Made by a program: the position numbers and the translations under genes. This document shows, in pieces, positions 34,194 through 42,225 of a stretch of DNA of 42,225 nt. The stretch lies in the NCBI RefSeq assembly GCF_000721605.1, contig NZ_JOIZ01000033.1, positions 1-42,225 on the forward strand, in the 5' to 3' direction. Below the pieces are notes generated by a model. It searched no databases. It worked only from the letters and a program-made list of their open reading frames with translations, and was not told the origin of the DNA. This DNA is from Streptomyces sp. NRRL S-37 (GTDB lineage: Bacteria; Actinomycetota; Actinomycetes; Streptomycetales; Streptomycetaceae). Position 1 is the stretch's first letter; every line of letters starts with the position of its first letter.

Positions 34194-35966
34194 TCAGTCC
34201 TTGATCTCGCAGATCGCCGCACCGGAGGTGATCGAGGCACCGACCTCCGCGCTCAGGCCCTTGATCGTGCCGGACCGGTGGGCGTTGATGGGCTGCTCCA
34301 TCTTCATGGCCTCCAGGACGACGACCAGGTCGCCCTCCTGGACCTCCTGCCCCTCCTCCACGGCGAGCTTGACGATCGTGCCCTGCATCGGAGAGGCGAG
34401 GGTGTCGCCCGAGACCACCGGGCCCGACTTCTTCGCCGCACGCCGCTTCGGCTTCGCGCCCGCCGCCAGCCCCGTACGGGCCAGGGACATGCCCAGCGAG
34501 GCCGGGAGCGAGACTTCCAGACGCTTGCCGCCGACCTCGACGACGACCGTCTCGCGGTCGGCCTCCTCCTCCGCCCCCGCGTCGACCGCGGCGGTGAACG
34601 GCTTGATCTCGTTGACGAACTCCGTCTCGATCCACCGCGTGTGCACCGTGAACGGTTCGGCCGAACCGGTGAGCTCGGGCGCGAACGCCGGGTCCTTCAC
34701 CACCGCGCGGTGGAACGGGATGGCCGTGGCCATGCCCTCGACCTGGAACTCCGCCAGCGCACGGGAGGCCCGCTCCAGCGCCTCCTTGCGGGTGCGCCCG
34801 GTGACGATCAGCTTGGCCAGCAGCGAGTCCCACGCCGGCCCGATGACCGACCCCGACTCCACGCCCGCGTCCAGCCGCACACCCGGCCCCGACGGCGCGT
34901 CGAAACGGGTGACGGTACCGGGCGCCGGCAGGAAGTTGCGCCCCGGGTCCTCACCGTTGATGCGGAACTCGAACGAGTGACCCCGCAGCACCGGATCGCC
35001 GTACCCCAGCTCCTCACCGTCCGCGATGCGGAACATCTCCCGCACCAGGTCGATGCCGGCGACCTCCTCGGTCACCGGGTGCTCCACCTGCAGACGCGTG
35101 TTCACCTCCAGGAAGGAGATCGTGCCGTCCAGGCCGACGAGGAACTCCACCGTGCCCGCGCCGACGTAGCCGGCCTCCTTCAGGATCGCCTTGGAGGCGG
35201 AGTACAGCTGCTCCACCTGGGCGTCCGACAGGAACGGCGCCGGCGCCTCCTCGACCAGCTTCTGGTGCCGCCGCTGCAGCGAGCAGTCACGGGTGGAGAC
35301 CACGACCACGTTGCCGTACTTGTCGGCCAGGCACTGCGTCTCCACGTGCCGCGGCTTGTCCAGGTAGCGCTCGACGAAGCACTCCCCGCGACCGAAGGCG
35401 GCGACCGCCTCGCGCACCGCGGAGTCGTACAGCTCCGGCACCTCCTCCAGCGTCCGCGCCACCTTCAGACCGCGCCCGCCACCGCCGAAGGCGGCCTTGA
35501 TGGCGATCGGCAGCCCGTGCTCCTCGGCGAAGGCGACGACCTCCTCGGCCCCGCTCACGGGATCGGGCGTACCCGCCACCAGCGGGGCGCCCGCGCGCTG
35601 CGCGATGTGCCGGGCCGCGACCTTGTCCCCCAGGTCGCGGATGGCCTGCGGCGGCGGACCGATCCAGATCAGGTCCGCGTCGAGCACCGCCTGCGCGAAC
35701 TCGGCGTTCTCGGAGAGGAAGCCGTAGCCCGGATGGATGGCGTCCGCGCCCGACTCACGCGCGGCCTTCAGCACCTTGTCGATGTCGAGGTAACTGGTGG
35801 CCGGAGTGTCACCGCCCAGGGCGAACGCCTCATCCGCGGCGCGGACATGCAGAGCGTCCCGGTCCGGGTCGGCATAGACGGCAACGCTCGCGATTCCGGC
35901 ATCCCGGCAGGCCCGGGCCACGCGGACAGCGATTTCGCCACGGTTGGCGATGAGCACCTTGCGCAC
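34194..35966 (-). CDS. accA2: Acyl-CoA carboxylase alpha subunit (biotin carboxylase + biotin carrier)
   Basis: A 590-aa fused biotin carboxylase/biotin carrier protein. It begins [19 protein letters not shown]. The ATP-grasp glycine loop [11 protein letters not shown] is near residue 163, and the active-site stretch [16 protein letters not shown] near 290. Biotin is attached at Lys555 in EAMKMEQP, 35 residues from the end. It carboxylates biotin with ATP and bicarbonate and serves beta subunits making malonyl- or methylmalonyl-CoA. GTG 35966 has a strong AAGGAGGGAG upstream. The cognate beta and epsilon genes lie 1.8 kb further on in the same direction, and a biotin ligase beyond them. Confidence 0.95.
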   Translation of the reverse strand: MRKVLIANRGEIAVRVARACRDAGIASVAVYADPDRDALHVRAADEAFALGGDTPATSYLDIDKVLKAARESGADAIHPGYGFLSENAEFAQAVLDADLIWIGPPPQAIRDLGDKVAARHIAQRAGAPLVAGTPDPVSGAEEVVAFAEEHGLPIAIKAAFGGGGRGLKVARTLEEVPELYDSAVREAVAAFGRGECFVERYLDKPRHVETQCLADKYGNVVVVSTRDCSLQRRHQKLVEEAPAPFLSDAQVEQLYSASKAILKEAGYVGAGTVEFLVGLDGTISFLEVNTRLQVEHPVTEEVAGIDLVREMFRIADGEELGYGDPVLRGHSFEFRINGEDPGRNFLPAPGTVTRFDAPSGPGVRLDAGVESGSVIGPAWDSLLAKLIVTGRTRKEALERASRALAEFQVEGMATAIPFHRAVVKDPAFAPELTGSAEPFTVHTRWIETEFVNEIKPFTAAVDAGAEEEADRETVVVEVGGKRLEVSLPASLGMSLARTGLAAGAKPKRRAAKKSGPVVSGDTLASPMQGTIVKLAVEEGQEVQEGDLVVVLEAMKMEQPINAHRSGTIKGLSAEVGASITSGAAICEIKD

Positions 35967-36306
35967 GATTGAGGCTCCCTCCTTGAAACAAGCCGAGTTT
36001 AGGGACTGCCGACACGGCACTTCGACCCGTCCCCACTGGTGAGCTTGCCCACACGGAGCGTGATACGAGGCTCGCTCGACCCGCGAAAGCCCTTGTCGTA
36101 CCTCGGTACGCAGGACTCCTCCCGGAAACCCTAGCCGTCCCGTGTGGTCAAGGTCTCTGTGAGAGCGTGCTGCGGCCCACTCCGTTTCTTTGTGGAGTCC
36201 CTACGAATGGCCCAATGATTCTTTGCCCTCCGCAGAACCCTTGTACCGCGATTTACCCGTTAGTAGCCTTCGCGTCGACCCGAACATACTCGGGGTAACG
36301 GCAAGC
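35967..36306. other. Divergent promoter region accA2 / membrane protein
   Basis: No gene seen in these 340 bp. For accA2, TAAACT (on the minus strand, 35996-36001) could be a -10. For the rightward gene, TTGTAC-N17-TAGCCT is seen at 36241-36269. A small inverted repeat, CGTACC-TC-GGTACG, lies at 36097-36110 in the middle. Confidence 0.5.
36241..36269 (+). promoter_or_regulatory. Candidate vegetative promoter TTGTAC-N17-TAGCCT
   Basis: TTGTAC (36241-36246) and TAGCCT (36264-36269) at 17-bp spacing resemble a HrdB-type promoter about 40 bp before the membrane-protein start. By eye only. Confidence 0.35.
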
Positions 36307-36849
36307 GTGCTCGAAAGTGGGTGGGGGCCGGTGGTGCGCAGACCGGTGGCAGGGGTCGTGGCGCTCGTCCTGTTCGTGGAGGCGCTCGGCGTCGTGGCGC
36401 TGAACTGGATCCTGGCCTCCGTCGTCGACCGCCAGGACATGTCGCTGGCCGGGCTCGACCCGGACATGATGGCGGCGTCCTCGAAGGCCGGCGGCATCGT
36501 CTTCGGGCTCTACTTCGCGCTGTGCGGCCTGGTGGCCCTGCTCGTGGCCGTACGCGACCGGTCGCCCGCCGGGCTCGGCCGGGTGCTGCTGATCAGCGCG
36601 GCGGTGGTGCACGCACTGCTGGGCGCGGTCGCCTGGGGCCTGGTCGGCCCGCCCGCGTTCCTCTGCATGGTCGTCGTACTGGCGCTCATCGTGCTGCTGC
36701 TGATGACGTACGACGGCCGTCCGGAGCAGCCGGCCGCCGCCGGGTCCGGCGCCGCTCCCGAGGGCGGCGCCGGCGGTGGCGACGGCTCTCCGGTCACGCC
36801 TCCGGTCACGCCTCCGGTCACGCCTCCGGCCGCGCCCACAGCTCCGTGA
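36307..36849 (+). CDS. Four-helix membrane protein with PVTP-repeat tail
   Basis: About 180 aa, family not recognised. Four hydrophobic segments: [20 protein letters not shown], then [20 protein letters not shown], then [20 protein letters not shown], then [19 protein letters not shown] disordered Gly/Ala/Pro-rich cytoplasmic tail ends with PVTP repeats. Start GTG 36307 is chosen; GTG 36331 or 36334, after GGGTGGGGG, is an equally good option. The last 32 bp overlap the convergent maf gene. Conserved position next to accA2 in Streptomyces is recalled, not checked. Confidence 0.75.
   Translation: MLESGWGPVVRRPVAGVVALVLFVEALGVVALNWILASVVDRQDMSLAGLDPDMMAASSKAGGIVFGLYFALCGLVALLVAVRDRSPAGLGRVLLISAAVVHALLGAVAWGLVGPPAFLCMVVVLALIVLLLMTYDGRPEQPAAAGSGAAPEGGAGGGDGSPVTPPVTPPVTPPAAPTAP
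36790..36825 (+). repeat. Three perfect 12-bp tandem repeats, CCGGTCACGCCT
   Basis: Perfect copies at 36790-36801, 36802-36813 and 36814-36825. They encode Pro-Val-Thr-Pro on the plus strand. On the minus strand each contains TGA; the third copy supplies the maf stop codon (36818-36820). Confidence 0.9.
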
Positions 36850-37438
36850 TGCCGATGCCGAGGTCGGCGAGGAGACGACGGACCAGGGGCAGGCTGATGC
36901 CGATGACATTGCCGTGGTCGCCGTCGATGCCGTCGATGAACGGGGCCGAGCGGCCGTCCAGGGTGAACGCCCCGGCGACGTGGAGCGGTTCACCGGAGGC
37001 CACGTAGGCGGCGATCTCCTCGTCCGTGGGATCACCGAAGCGGACCACGGTGGAGGCGGTGGCGGAGGCGTAACGGCCACTGACGGTGTCGTAGACGCAG
37101 TGGCCGGTCTGCAGCGTCCCCGCGCGGCCCCGCATGGACTTCCAGCGCGCGGTGGCCTCCTCGGAGTCCGCGGGCTTGCCGAGGGCCTGGCCGTCCAGTT
37201 CCAGGACCGAGTCGCAGCCGATCACCAGCGCACCCTTGACCTCGGGCTTCGCGGCGACGACGGACGCCTTGGCCTCGGCCAGGGCGAGCGCCAGCTCTGC
37301 GGGGGTGGGGGCGGTGACGGCGTCCTCGTCGACCCCGCTGACGATCACCTCGGGATCCAGCCCGGCCTGGCGGAGCAGCCCGAGCCGGGCGGGGGACTGG
37401 GAGGCGAGCACGAGTCGGCGGCGCGGCTGATCTGTCAT
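36818..37438 (-). CDS. maf: Maf-family nucleoside triphosphate pyrophosphatase
   Basis: House-cleaning pyrophosphatase, 206 aa, hydrolysing non-canonical or modified NTPs to NMP and PPi. Signature [18 protein letters not shown] at the N-terminus (the SxSPRR-type substrate motif reads SQSPAR here), [18 protein letters not shown] near 92, and [20 protein letters not shown] near 156. The function fits nucleotide metabolism but the gene is not near an operator of the regulon. ATG 37438. Its stop lies inside the tandem-repeat tail of the convergent membrane-protein gene. Confidence 0.92.
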   Translation of the reverse strand: MTDQPRRRLVLASQSPARLGLLRQAGLDPEVIVSGVDEDAVTAPTPAELALALAEAKASVVAAKPEVKGALVIGCDSVLELDGQALGKPADSEEATARWKSMRGRAGTLQTGHCVYDTVSGRYASATASTVVRFGDPTDEEIAAYVASGEPLHVAGAFTLDGRSAPFIDGIDGDHGNVIGISLPLVRRLLADLGIGITELWARPEA

Positions 37439-37469
37439 GCGGTCAGCGTATCGACGTGGCCCGGATGCC

Positions 37470-37598
37470 TCATCTCACGCCGATCACGAGCATGGCGAGC
37501 ACCATGGCCAGCGCCACGAGAACACCCAGCCGCCGCAGCATGCTCTGCGTGTTCCGCAGTTCCTCGGGCGGCTCGTTCTCGGGGTCGGACCACAGCAT
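37470..37598 (-). CDS. mmpB: MmpB-like 42-aa morphogenic membrane protein
   Basis: A tiny gene on the minus strand, starting [20 protein letters not shown], followed by a basic patch (LRR) and one hydrophobic helix ([18 protein letters not shown]). I recall a conserved Streptomyces protein of this sequence type named morphogenic membrane protein MmpB, located between maf and the carboxylase epsilon gene; the name is from memory. Orientation: cytoplasmic acidic N-terminus and one helix running to the very C-terminus. Start ATG 37598 with GGTGAC upstream, and a perfect 16-bp palindrome 35 bp before it. Confidence 0.8.
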   Translation of the reverse strand: MLWSDPENEPPEELRNTQSMLRRLGVLVALAMVLAMLVIGVR

Positions 37599-37632
37599 GT
37601 CACCAGCGTGGCGCCTGACCGGTCGAGGTGCC

Positions 37633-37648
37633 TGAGTACGCGTACTCA
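37633..37648. promoter_or_regulatory. 16-bp perfect palindrome TGAGTACGCGTACTCA
   Basis: Located 35 bp upstream of the mmpB-like start and 80 bp past the carboxylase epsilon stop, in the only sizeable gap of the pccB-pccE-mmpB-maf strand. Size and place suit an operator for mmpB-maf. The binding factor is unknown. Confidence 0.6.
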
Positions 37649-37727
37649 AGTAGGGGCGCGGCGTTGTCCCTGCGCGCGGTGGAGCCGCGGACGGGCACGG
37701 CCCCGCGCCCCCGATGCCGGCGGCGGC

Positions 37728-37934
37728 TCAGCCCGGCCAGTACGTGCGCGTCCACGACGCCGGGCCCGGGCGCGGGACGCCGCGGGCCGCGATCCGGGAC
37801 GGGTCCGACCAGGAGTCGCGGGGGGCGGGCGCGCCGGGCGGCACGGCTGACGCCGCCGCGGCGCGCGCCCGGACCACCGCCAGTGCGGCGGCCAGCTCCT
37901 CCGGTGTGGGGTTGCCCCGTACGACCTTGATCAC
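37728..37934 (-). CDS. pccE: Acyl-CoA carboxylase epsilon subunit
   Basis: A 68-aa epsilon subunit (AccE/PccE) of the actinobacterial acyl-CoA carboxylase. The N-terminal conserved part is IKVVRGNPTPEELAAALAVV, then an Ala-rich linker and the C-terminal pattern SWSDPSRIAARGV, ending in WTRTYWPG. It bridges and stimulates the alpha and beta subunits. GTG 37934 follows the pccB stop by 9 bp, and its AAGGAG overlaps that stop codon, so the two genes are coupled. Confidence 0.93.
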   Translation of the reverse strand: MIKVVRGNPTPEELAAALAVVRARAAAASAVPPGAPAPRDSWSDPSRIAARGVPRPGPASWTRTYWPG

Positions 37935-37943
37935 GTCGGCTCC

Positions 37944-39533
37944 TTACAGGGGGATGTTGCCGTGCTTCTTCGGGGGCAGGGATTCCCGCTTCGTACGCAG
38001 CTGACGCAGCCCCCGGACGATGTGCCGGCGGGTGTCCGACGGCATGATCACCGCGTCGACGTAGCCGCGCTCGGCCGCGACGTAGGGGTTGAGGAGGGTG
38101 TCCTCGTACTCCCGCATCAGCCGCGCGCGGGTCTCCTCCGGGTCGTCCGACCCGGCGATGGCGCGGCGGTGCAGGATGTTGACCGCGCCCTGTGCGCCCA
38201 TCACGGCGATCTGGGCGGTGGGCCAGGCGAGGTTGAGGTCGGCGCCCAGGTGCTTGGAGCCCATGACGTCGTACGCGCCGCCGAACGCCTTGCGGGTGAT
38301 GACCGTGATGAGGGGGACGGTGGCCTCGGCGTAGGCGAAGATCAGTTTGGCGCCGCGGCGGATGATGCCGTCGTGCTCCTGGCCGACGCCGGGCAGGAAG
38401 CCGGGGACGTCGACGAAGGTGATCACCGGGATGTTGAAGGCGTCGCAGGTGCGTACGAAGCGGGCCGCCTTCTCGGAGGCGGTGATGTCCAGGCAGCCGG
38501 CGAACTGCATCGGCTGGTTGGCCACGATCCCGACGGGACGGCCCTCGACGCGGCCGTAGCCGGTGAGGATGTTCGGCGCGAACAGCGGCTGGGTCTCGAA
38601 GAACTCGGCGTCGTCGAGGACGTGCTCGACGACGGTGTGCATGTCGTAGGGCTGGTTCGCCGAGTCCGGGACGAGCGTGTCGAGTTCGCGGTCCTCGTCG
38701 GTGACCGTCAGGTCCGCCTCCTCCGGGAACGCCGGGGGGTCGGAGAGGTTGTTGGAGGGGAGGTAGGACAGGAGCTGCTTGACGTACTCGATCGCGTCCT
38801 TCTCGTCGCCGGCCATGTGGTGGGCCACGCCGGACGCGGTGTTGTGGGTGCGGGCGCCGCCGAGTTCCTCGAAACCGACGTCCTCACCGGTGACCGTCTT
38901 GATGACGTCGGGACCGGTGATGAACATGTGGGACGTCTGGTCGACCATGACGGTGAAGTCGGTGATCGCGGGGGAGTAGACCGCGCCGCCCGCGCAGGGG
39001 CCGACGACCAGGCTGATCTGCGGGATCACACCGGAGGCGTGGGTGTTGCGGCGGAAGATCTCGCCGTACGCGCCCAGCGAGGCCACGCCCTCCTGGATGC
39101 GGGCGCCGCCGGAGTCGTTGATGCCGATCACCGGGCAGCCGGTCTTCAGCGCGAAGTCCATGACCTTGCAGATCTTCTGCCCGTACGTCTCGCCCAGCGC
39201 CCCGCCGAAGACGGTGAAATCCTGGGAGAAGACGGCGACCGGACGGCCGTCGACGGTGCCGTAGCCGGTGACGACGCCGTCGCCGTAGGGGCGGTTGGCG
39301 TCGAGGCCGAAGTGGGTGGAGCGGTGCCGGGCGAACTCGTCGAGTTCGACGAAGGACCCCTCGTCGAGCAGGAGGTCGATCCGCTCACGGGCCGTCAGCT
39401 TGCCCTTGGCGTGCTGCTTCTCGACGGCGCGTGCGGAGCCGGCGTGCGTCGCCTCCTCGATGCGACGCCTCAGATCCGCGAGCTTGCCCGCGGTCGTGTG
39501 GATGTCGGGCTGCTGCTCTTCCGGCTCGGACAT
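37944..39533 (-). CDS. pccB: Propionyl-CoA carboxylase beta subunit
   Basis: A 529-aa carboxyltransferase subunit with the N and C crotonase-like halves. Visible: [16 protein letters not shown] near 54, [17 protein letters not shown] near 135, [15 protein letters not shown] near 175, then in the second half [21 protein letters not shown] (quoted in part as [14 protein letters not shown]) and [14 protein letters not shown]. It transfers carboxyl from biotin to propionyl-CoA (and perhaps acetyl-CoA). ATG 39533; AGGGAG lies about 14 bases upstream. Followed by the epsilon gene. The alpha subunit is encoded separately at 34194-35966. Confidence 0.95.
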   Translation of the reverse strand: MSEPEEQQPDIHTTAGKLADLRRRIEEATHAGSARAVEKQHAKGKLTARERIDLLLDEGSFVELDEFARHRSTHFGLDANRPYGDGVVTGYGTVDGRPVAVFSQDFTVFGGALGETYGQKICKVMDFALKTGCPVIGINDSGGARIQEGVASLGAYGEIFRRNTHASGVIPQISLVVGPCAGGAVYSPAITDFTVMVDQTSHMFITGPDVIKTVTGEDVGFEELGGARTHNTASGVAHHMAGDEKDAIEYVKQLLSYLPSNNLSDPPAFPEEADLTVTDEDRELDTLVPDSANQPYDMHTVVEHVLDDAEFFETQPLFAPNILTGYGRVEGRPVGIVANQPMQFAGCLDITASEKAARFVRTCDAFNIPVITFVDVPGFLPGVGQEHDGIIRRGAKLIFAYAEATVPLITVITRKAFGGAYDVMGSKHLGADLNLAWPTAQIAVMGAQGAVNILHRRAIAGSDDPEETRARLMREYEDTLLNPYVAAERGYVDAVIMPSDTRRHIVRGLRQLRTKRESLPPKKHGNIPL

Positions 39534-39749
39534 CGGGATGCGGCTCCCTGCCTGCTCAAAAGGGGGGACGGTTACTCATCCGTAGCGTAGTGGGGGGTCT
39601 TCCGATCGGCAGTGCGGTGTTTCCCACACCGCCTTCCCCTTCACAGACCCGGGAAGGAGATCCTCGGAGAGCCGGCCGCGAGCCCCGGCTCCCGGACCGG
39701 GATCCCTCCCCTGTGCGGGGCGGAAGGCGCCGAACCTAGTGTGGGGCGT

Positions 39750-40646
39750 ATGACACCCCATGCTGAAGGTACGCCCGGCGGGCACAGTGAGCCGGGTCCG
39801 GGACGCTGGTCCGACCTGGACCGCCCGCCGTTGAACGCCGTCGGTCTGCGCCGGGGGCTGGTGCGCGCGGGCGGATTGTGGACGCGGGTGGACGTGGTGC
39901 AGCGCACCGGTTCCACCAACTCCGACCTCGTGGCGCGGGCCGCCGAGGGGGCGCTGAAGGAGGGGGCCGTCCTCGTCGCGGAGGAGCAGACCGCCGCGCG
40001 CGGGCGTCTCGACCGGCGGTGGACGGCGCCGGCCCGGTCCGGGCTGTTCTTCTCCGTGCTGCTGCGGCCCGCCGAGGTGCCGGTGGCCCGGTGGGGGTGG
40101 CTGCCGCTGCTCACGGGGGTGGCGGTGGCGACCGGGCTGTCGCGGGCCGCGGGCGTCGACACGGCGTTGAAGTGGCCCAACGATCTGCTGGTCACGGTGG
40201 GGGGAGAGGAACGCAAGGCCGGGGGGATCCTGGCGGAGCGGGCCGGTGACGACGGGGTGGTGATCGGCGTCGGGATCAATGTGAGCCTCCGGGACGACGA
40301 GCTGCCGGTGCCGACGGCGGGGTCGCTGGCGTTGGCGGGGGCGGTGAGCACGGACCGGGATCCGTTGCTGCGGGGGGTGCTGCGGTCGCTGGAGGACTGG
40401 TACGGGCGGTGGCGTGCGGTGGGGGGTGACCCGGGGGAGAGCGGCCTGCAGGAGACGTACGCGGCGGGGTGCGCGACGCTGGGGCGGATGGTGCGGGCGG
40501 AGCTGCCGGGGGACCGGGAGCTGGTGGGGGAGGCGGTCGCGGTGGACGGCGACGGACGGCTGGTGCTGGCCACGGGGGAGGGCGTGCAGGAACCGGTGGG
40601 CGCGGGCGACATCGTGCACGTGCGGCCTGCGGGGGGCGCGCGTTGA
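39750..40646 (+). CDS. birA: Biotin-[acetyl-CoA-carboxylase] ligase (class I BirA)
   Basis: A 298-aa biotin protein ligase without a DNA-binding domain. After a ~20-residue flexible N-terminus come RTGSTNSDLVARA, the substrate loop EEQTAARGRLDRRW, SGLFFSVLLRP, KWPNDLLV with the catalytic Lys, and KAGGILAE. The small C-terminal cap ends GAGDIVHVRP. It should attach biotin to Lys555 of the nearby carboxylase alpha subunit. It is divergent from pccB across 216 bp. ATG 39750 is chosen as the first start near the domain; the upstream frame is open but not protein-like. Confidence 0.93.
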   Translation: MTPHAEGTPGGHSEPGPGRWSDLDRPPLNAVGLRRGLVRAGGLWTRVDVVQRTGSTNSDLVARAAEGALKEGAVLVAEEQTAARGRLDRRWTAPARSGLFFSVLLRPAEVPVARWGWLPLLTGVAVATGLSRAAGVDTALKWPNDLLVTVGGEERKAGGILAERAGDDGVVIGVGINVSLRDDELPVPTAGSLALAGAVSTDRDPLLRGVLRSLEDWYGRWRAVGGDPGESGLQETYAAGCATLGRMVRAELPGDRELVGEAVAVDGDGRLVLATGEGVQEPVGAGDIVHVRPAGGAR

Positions 40647-40648
40647 CA

Positions 40649-40780
40649 CCTGCGGTGCGGCTGCTCGCCCCGGTGGGGCGCGGGTCTTAGGCCTGTGGTG
40701 CGGCTGCTCGCCCTGGTGGGGATGAGGGGCTCGTGCCTGTGGTGCGGTGTCCGGTCCGGTGGGCGGGATGCCCGCGGCGT
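40649..40780. repeat. Degenerate 43-44 bp tandem repeat after birA
   Basis: Three units begin CCTGCGGTGCGGCTGCTCGC (40649), CCTGTGGTGCGGCTGCTCGC (40692) and CCTGTGGTGCGG (40736). The third unit is degenerate. The gap 40647-40939 otherwise shows no gene; the frame open into cya here is not protein-like. Confidence 0.7.
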
Positions 40781-40939
40781 GGCGTTCGGTCCGGTGGGGC
40801 AGGCCCGCACCCACGCCGGCCACCATGGGAACGCCGGTCACCGCACCCCCCGGCCCAACCTGACGGAGTGAGCTGGCGCACACCTGCCGTAGAGTTGAGC
40901 CCGGTCGATACCTGGCCATGGCAGATCGGAAGGGCACGC

Positions 40940-42046
40940 GTGACCGTCGACGACTCGGGTTCCACGGACGGGCAGGGCGCCGGCGAGGATCCGCTTGCCC
41001 TGCGCCTCGAACAGCTCATCCTGGGCGCCGAGCGCCGTTACACACCGTTCCAGGCGGCCCGCAGCGCCGGCGTCACCATGGAGCTGGCCACCCGCTTCTG
41101 GCGGGCGATGGGTTTCGCCGACGTGGGCCAGGCCAAGGCCCTCACCGAGGCCGACGTCCTCGCCCTGCGCCGGCTCGCCGGTCTGGTGGAGGCGGGCCTG
41201 CTGAGCGAGGCCATGGCGGTCCAGGTGGCGCGGTCCACCGGACAGACCACCGCCCGGCTGGCCGAGTGGCAGATCGACTCCTTCCTGGAAGGGCTGACCG
41301 AGCCGCCCGAGCCGGGCATGACCCGTACCGAGGTGACGTATCCGATCGTCGAACTGCTCCTGCCCGAGCTGGAGGAGTTCCTCGTCTACGTCTGGCGGCG
41401 GCAGCTCGCCGCGTCGGCCGGGCGGGTCGTGCAGGGCGCCGACGACGAGGAGATGGTCGACCGGCGGCTCGCCGTCGCCTTCGCGGACCTCGTGGGATTC
41501 ACCCGGCTGACCCGGCGGATGGAGGAGGAGGAGCTCGGCGAGCTCGTCGAGGCCTTCGAGACCACCGCCGCCGACCTGGTCGCCGCGCGGGGCGGCCGGC
41601 TCATCAAGACGCTGGGCGACGAGGTGCTCTACGCCGCCGACGACGCCGGTGTCGCCGCGGACATCGCGATGCGGCTGATCGAGACCATGGCGAACGACGA
41701 GACCATGCCGGAGCTGCGGGTCGGCATGGCGTTCGGCACGGTGACCACCCGGATGGGTGATGTGTTCGGTACGACCGTGAACCTGGCCTCCCGGCTCACG
41801 TCCATAGCCCCGCGCGACGCCGTGCTCGTCGACAGCGCCTTCGCCGAGGAGCTGATCCGTACCGGTGACGCGCCCGCCTCCGAGGCGGCGGCGGCCGAGG
41901 CGGTGGCCGCGGCGGAGAAGGAGGGCGAGGAACCGCCGGGCTACCGGTTCGCGCTCCAGCCCATGTGGCAGCGGCCCGTGCGAGGCCTGGGTGTGGTGGA
42001 GCCCTGGCTGCTCACGCGCCGGAACGGGGAATCCGTCACCTCTTAA
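40940..42046 (+). CDS. cya: Class III adenylate cyclase with N-terminal regulatory domain
   Basis: Makes cAMP from ATP; 368 aa. Residues ~20-165 form the helical regulatory domain known from mycobacterial Rv1264 (pH-sensing type): LALRLEQLILGAERRYTPFQ and FWRAMGFADVGQAKALTE. The catalytic domain follows: metal-binding Asp183 (FADLVGFT) and Asp227 (GDEVLY), adenine-specifying Lys223 and Asp274, then Asn281 and Arg285 (NLASRL). All required residues are present. A charged Ala/Glu-rich loop near 315-335 precedes the last strand. GTG 40940 has GGAAGGG upstream. In S. coelicolor cAMP made by Cya is needed for germination and affects antibiotic production. Confidence 0.94.
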   Translation: MTVDDSGSTDGQGAGEDPLALRLEQLILGAERRYTPFQAARSAGVTMELATRFWRAMGFADVGQAKALTEADVLALRRLAGLVEAGLLSEAMAVQVARSTGQTTARLAEWQIDSFLEGLTEPPEPGMTRTEVTYPIVELLLPELEEFLVYVWRRQLAASAGRVVQGADDEEMVDRRLAVAFADLVGFTRLTRRMEEEELGELVEAFETTAADLVAARGGRLIKTLGDEVLYAADDAGVAADIAMRLIETMANDETMPELRVGMAFGTVTTRMGDVFGTTVNLASRLTSIAPRDAVLVDSAFAEELIRTGDAPASEAAAAEAVAAAEKEGEEPPGYRFALQPMWQRPVRGLGVVEPWLLTRRNGESVTS

Positions 42047-42225
42047 CCCGGACCGCCGCCCACACAGATCCCGATGATCGGTATGCACAGGCCGGGGCGG
42101 GGGTTCGGGGCGGGGGTGTCCGGCTGTGGTGGCGTCGGGTCGTGGAGGGCCGGTGGGGGCGGTCCCGGGGTGTCGCGCGGGGGCTGCCGGGGTGTGGGTG
42201 AGTGCGGCCGGCGGGGTGCCGGGGG
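42047..42225. other. G-rich downstream end of the window
   Basis: No gene, terminator hairpin or repeat could be supported in the last 179 bases, which are strongly G-rich on the plus strand. Confidence 0.4.

Overview
The window is chromosomal DNA of a Streptomyces or very close relative. Very high G+C, frequent GTG starts, AAGGAG-type ribosome sites, TGATG/ATGA/GTGA coupled genes and recognisable proteins (AfsQ1, AfsQ2, SigQ, a propionyl-CoA carboxylase with epsilon subunit, Cya) all support this. From memory, the order resembles S. coelicolor SCO4884 to SCO4928; this was not checked by search. No phage, transposon, CRISPR array or tRNA was seen.

Region 1 (1-8700) is nucleoside uptake and first catabolism: two tandem BMP-family lipoproteins, then a coupled operon of a two-domain ATPase, two permeases, cytidine deaminase and thymidine phosphorylase. 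Region 2 (8700-15160) is mixed: Uma2 nuclease, AEC transporter, STAS protein, SnoaL-tailed ECF sigma factor, MFS exporter with divergent LysR regulator, and an alpha/beta-hydrolase without a serine nucleophile. Region 3 (15240-17810) has adenosine deaminase, a small secreted protein, a PspC protein and a VanZ-like protein. Region 4 (17920-22050) is the afsQ1-afsQ2-lipoprotein operon divergent from sigQ. Region 5 (22080-24036) holds a P-loop nucleoside-kinase-like gene, a possibly truncated secreted ORF and an orphan zinc-ribbon protein, with a striking 22-bp-arm inverted repeat. Region 6 (24037-30749) completes deoxynucleoside breakdown: deoC, a full aldehyde dehydrogenase, a half aldehyde dehydrogenase, a phospho-sugar mutase and purine nucleoside phosphorylase. 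Region 7 (30839-34190) has a GGCT-like protein, a flavoprotein quinone reductase and a DeoR regulator. Region 8 (34194-42046) has acyl-CoA carboxylase alpha, epsilon and beta subunits, biotin ligase, Maf, the 42-aa MmpB-like protein and a class III adenylate cyclase.

The main finding is a shared 12-bp palindrome, CTACGCGCGTAG. It is perfect upstream of the ABC-cdd-deoA operon, add, deoC-aldehyde dehydrogenases and the purine nucleoside phosphorylase, and occurs as CTACGCGCGTTA upstream of both BMP genes. No other exact copy was noticed by eye. It marks six scattered transcription units as one probable nucleoside regulon: import, deamination, phosphorolysis, (deoxy)ribose-phosphate isomerisation, aldol cleavage to acetaldehyde and glyceraldehyde-3-phosphate, and aldehyde oxidation. 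The mutase gene has no copy of its own in its immediate upstream region. The binding protein is not identified. A second item of interest is the ALDH pair, which looks like a two-domain ALDH16 enzyme split into two overlapping genes.
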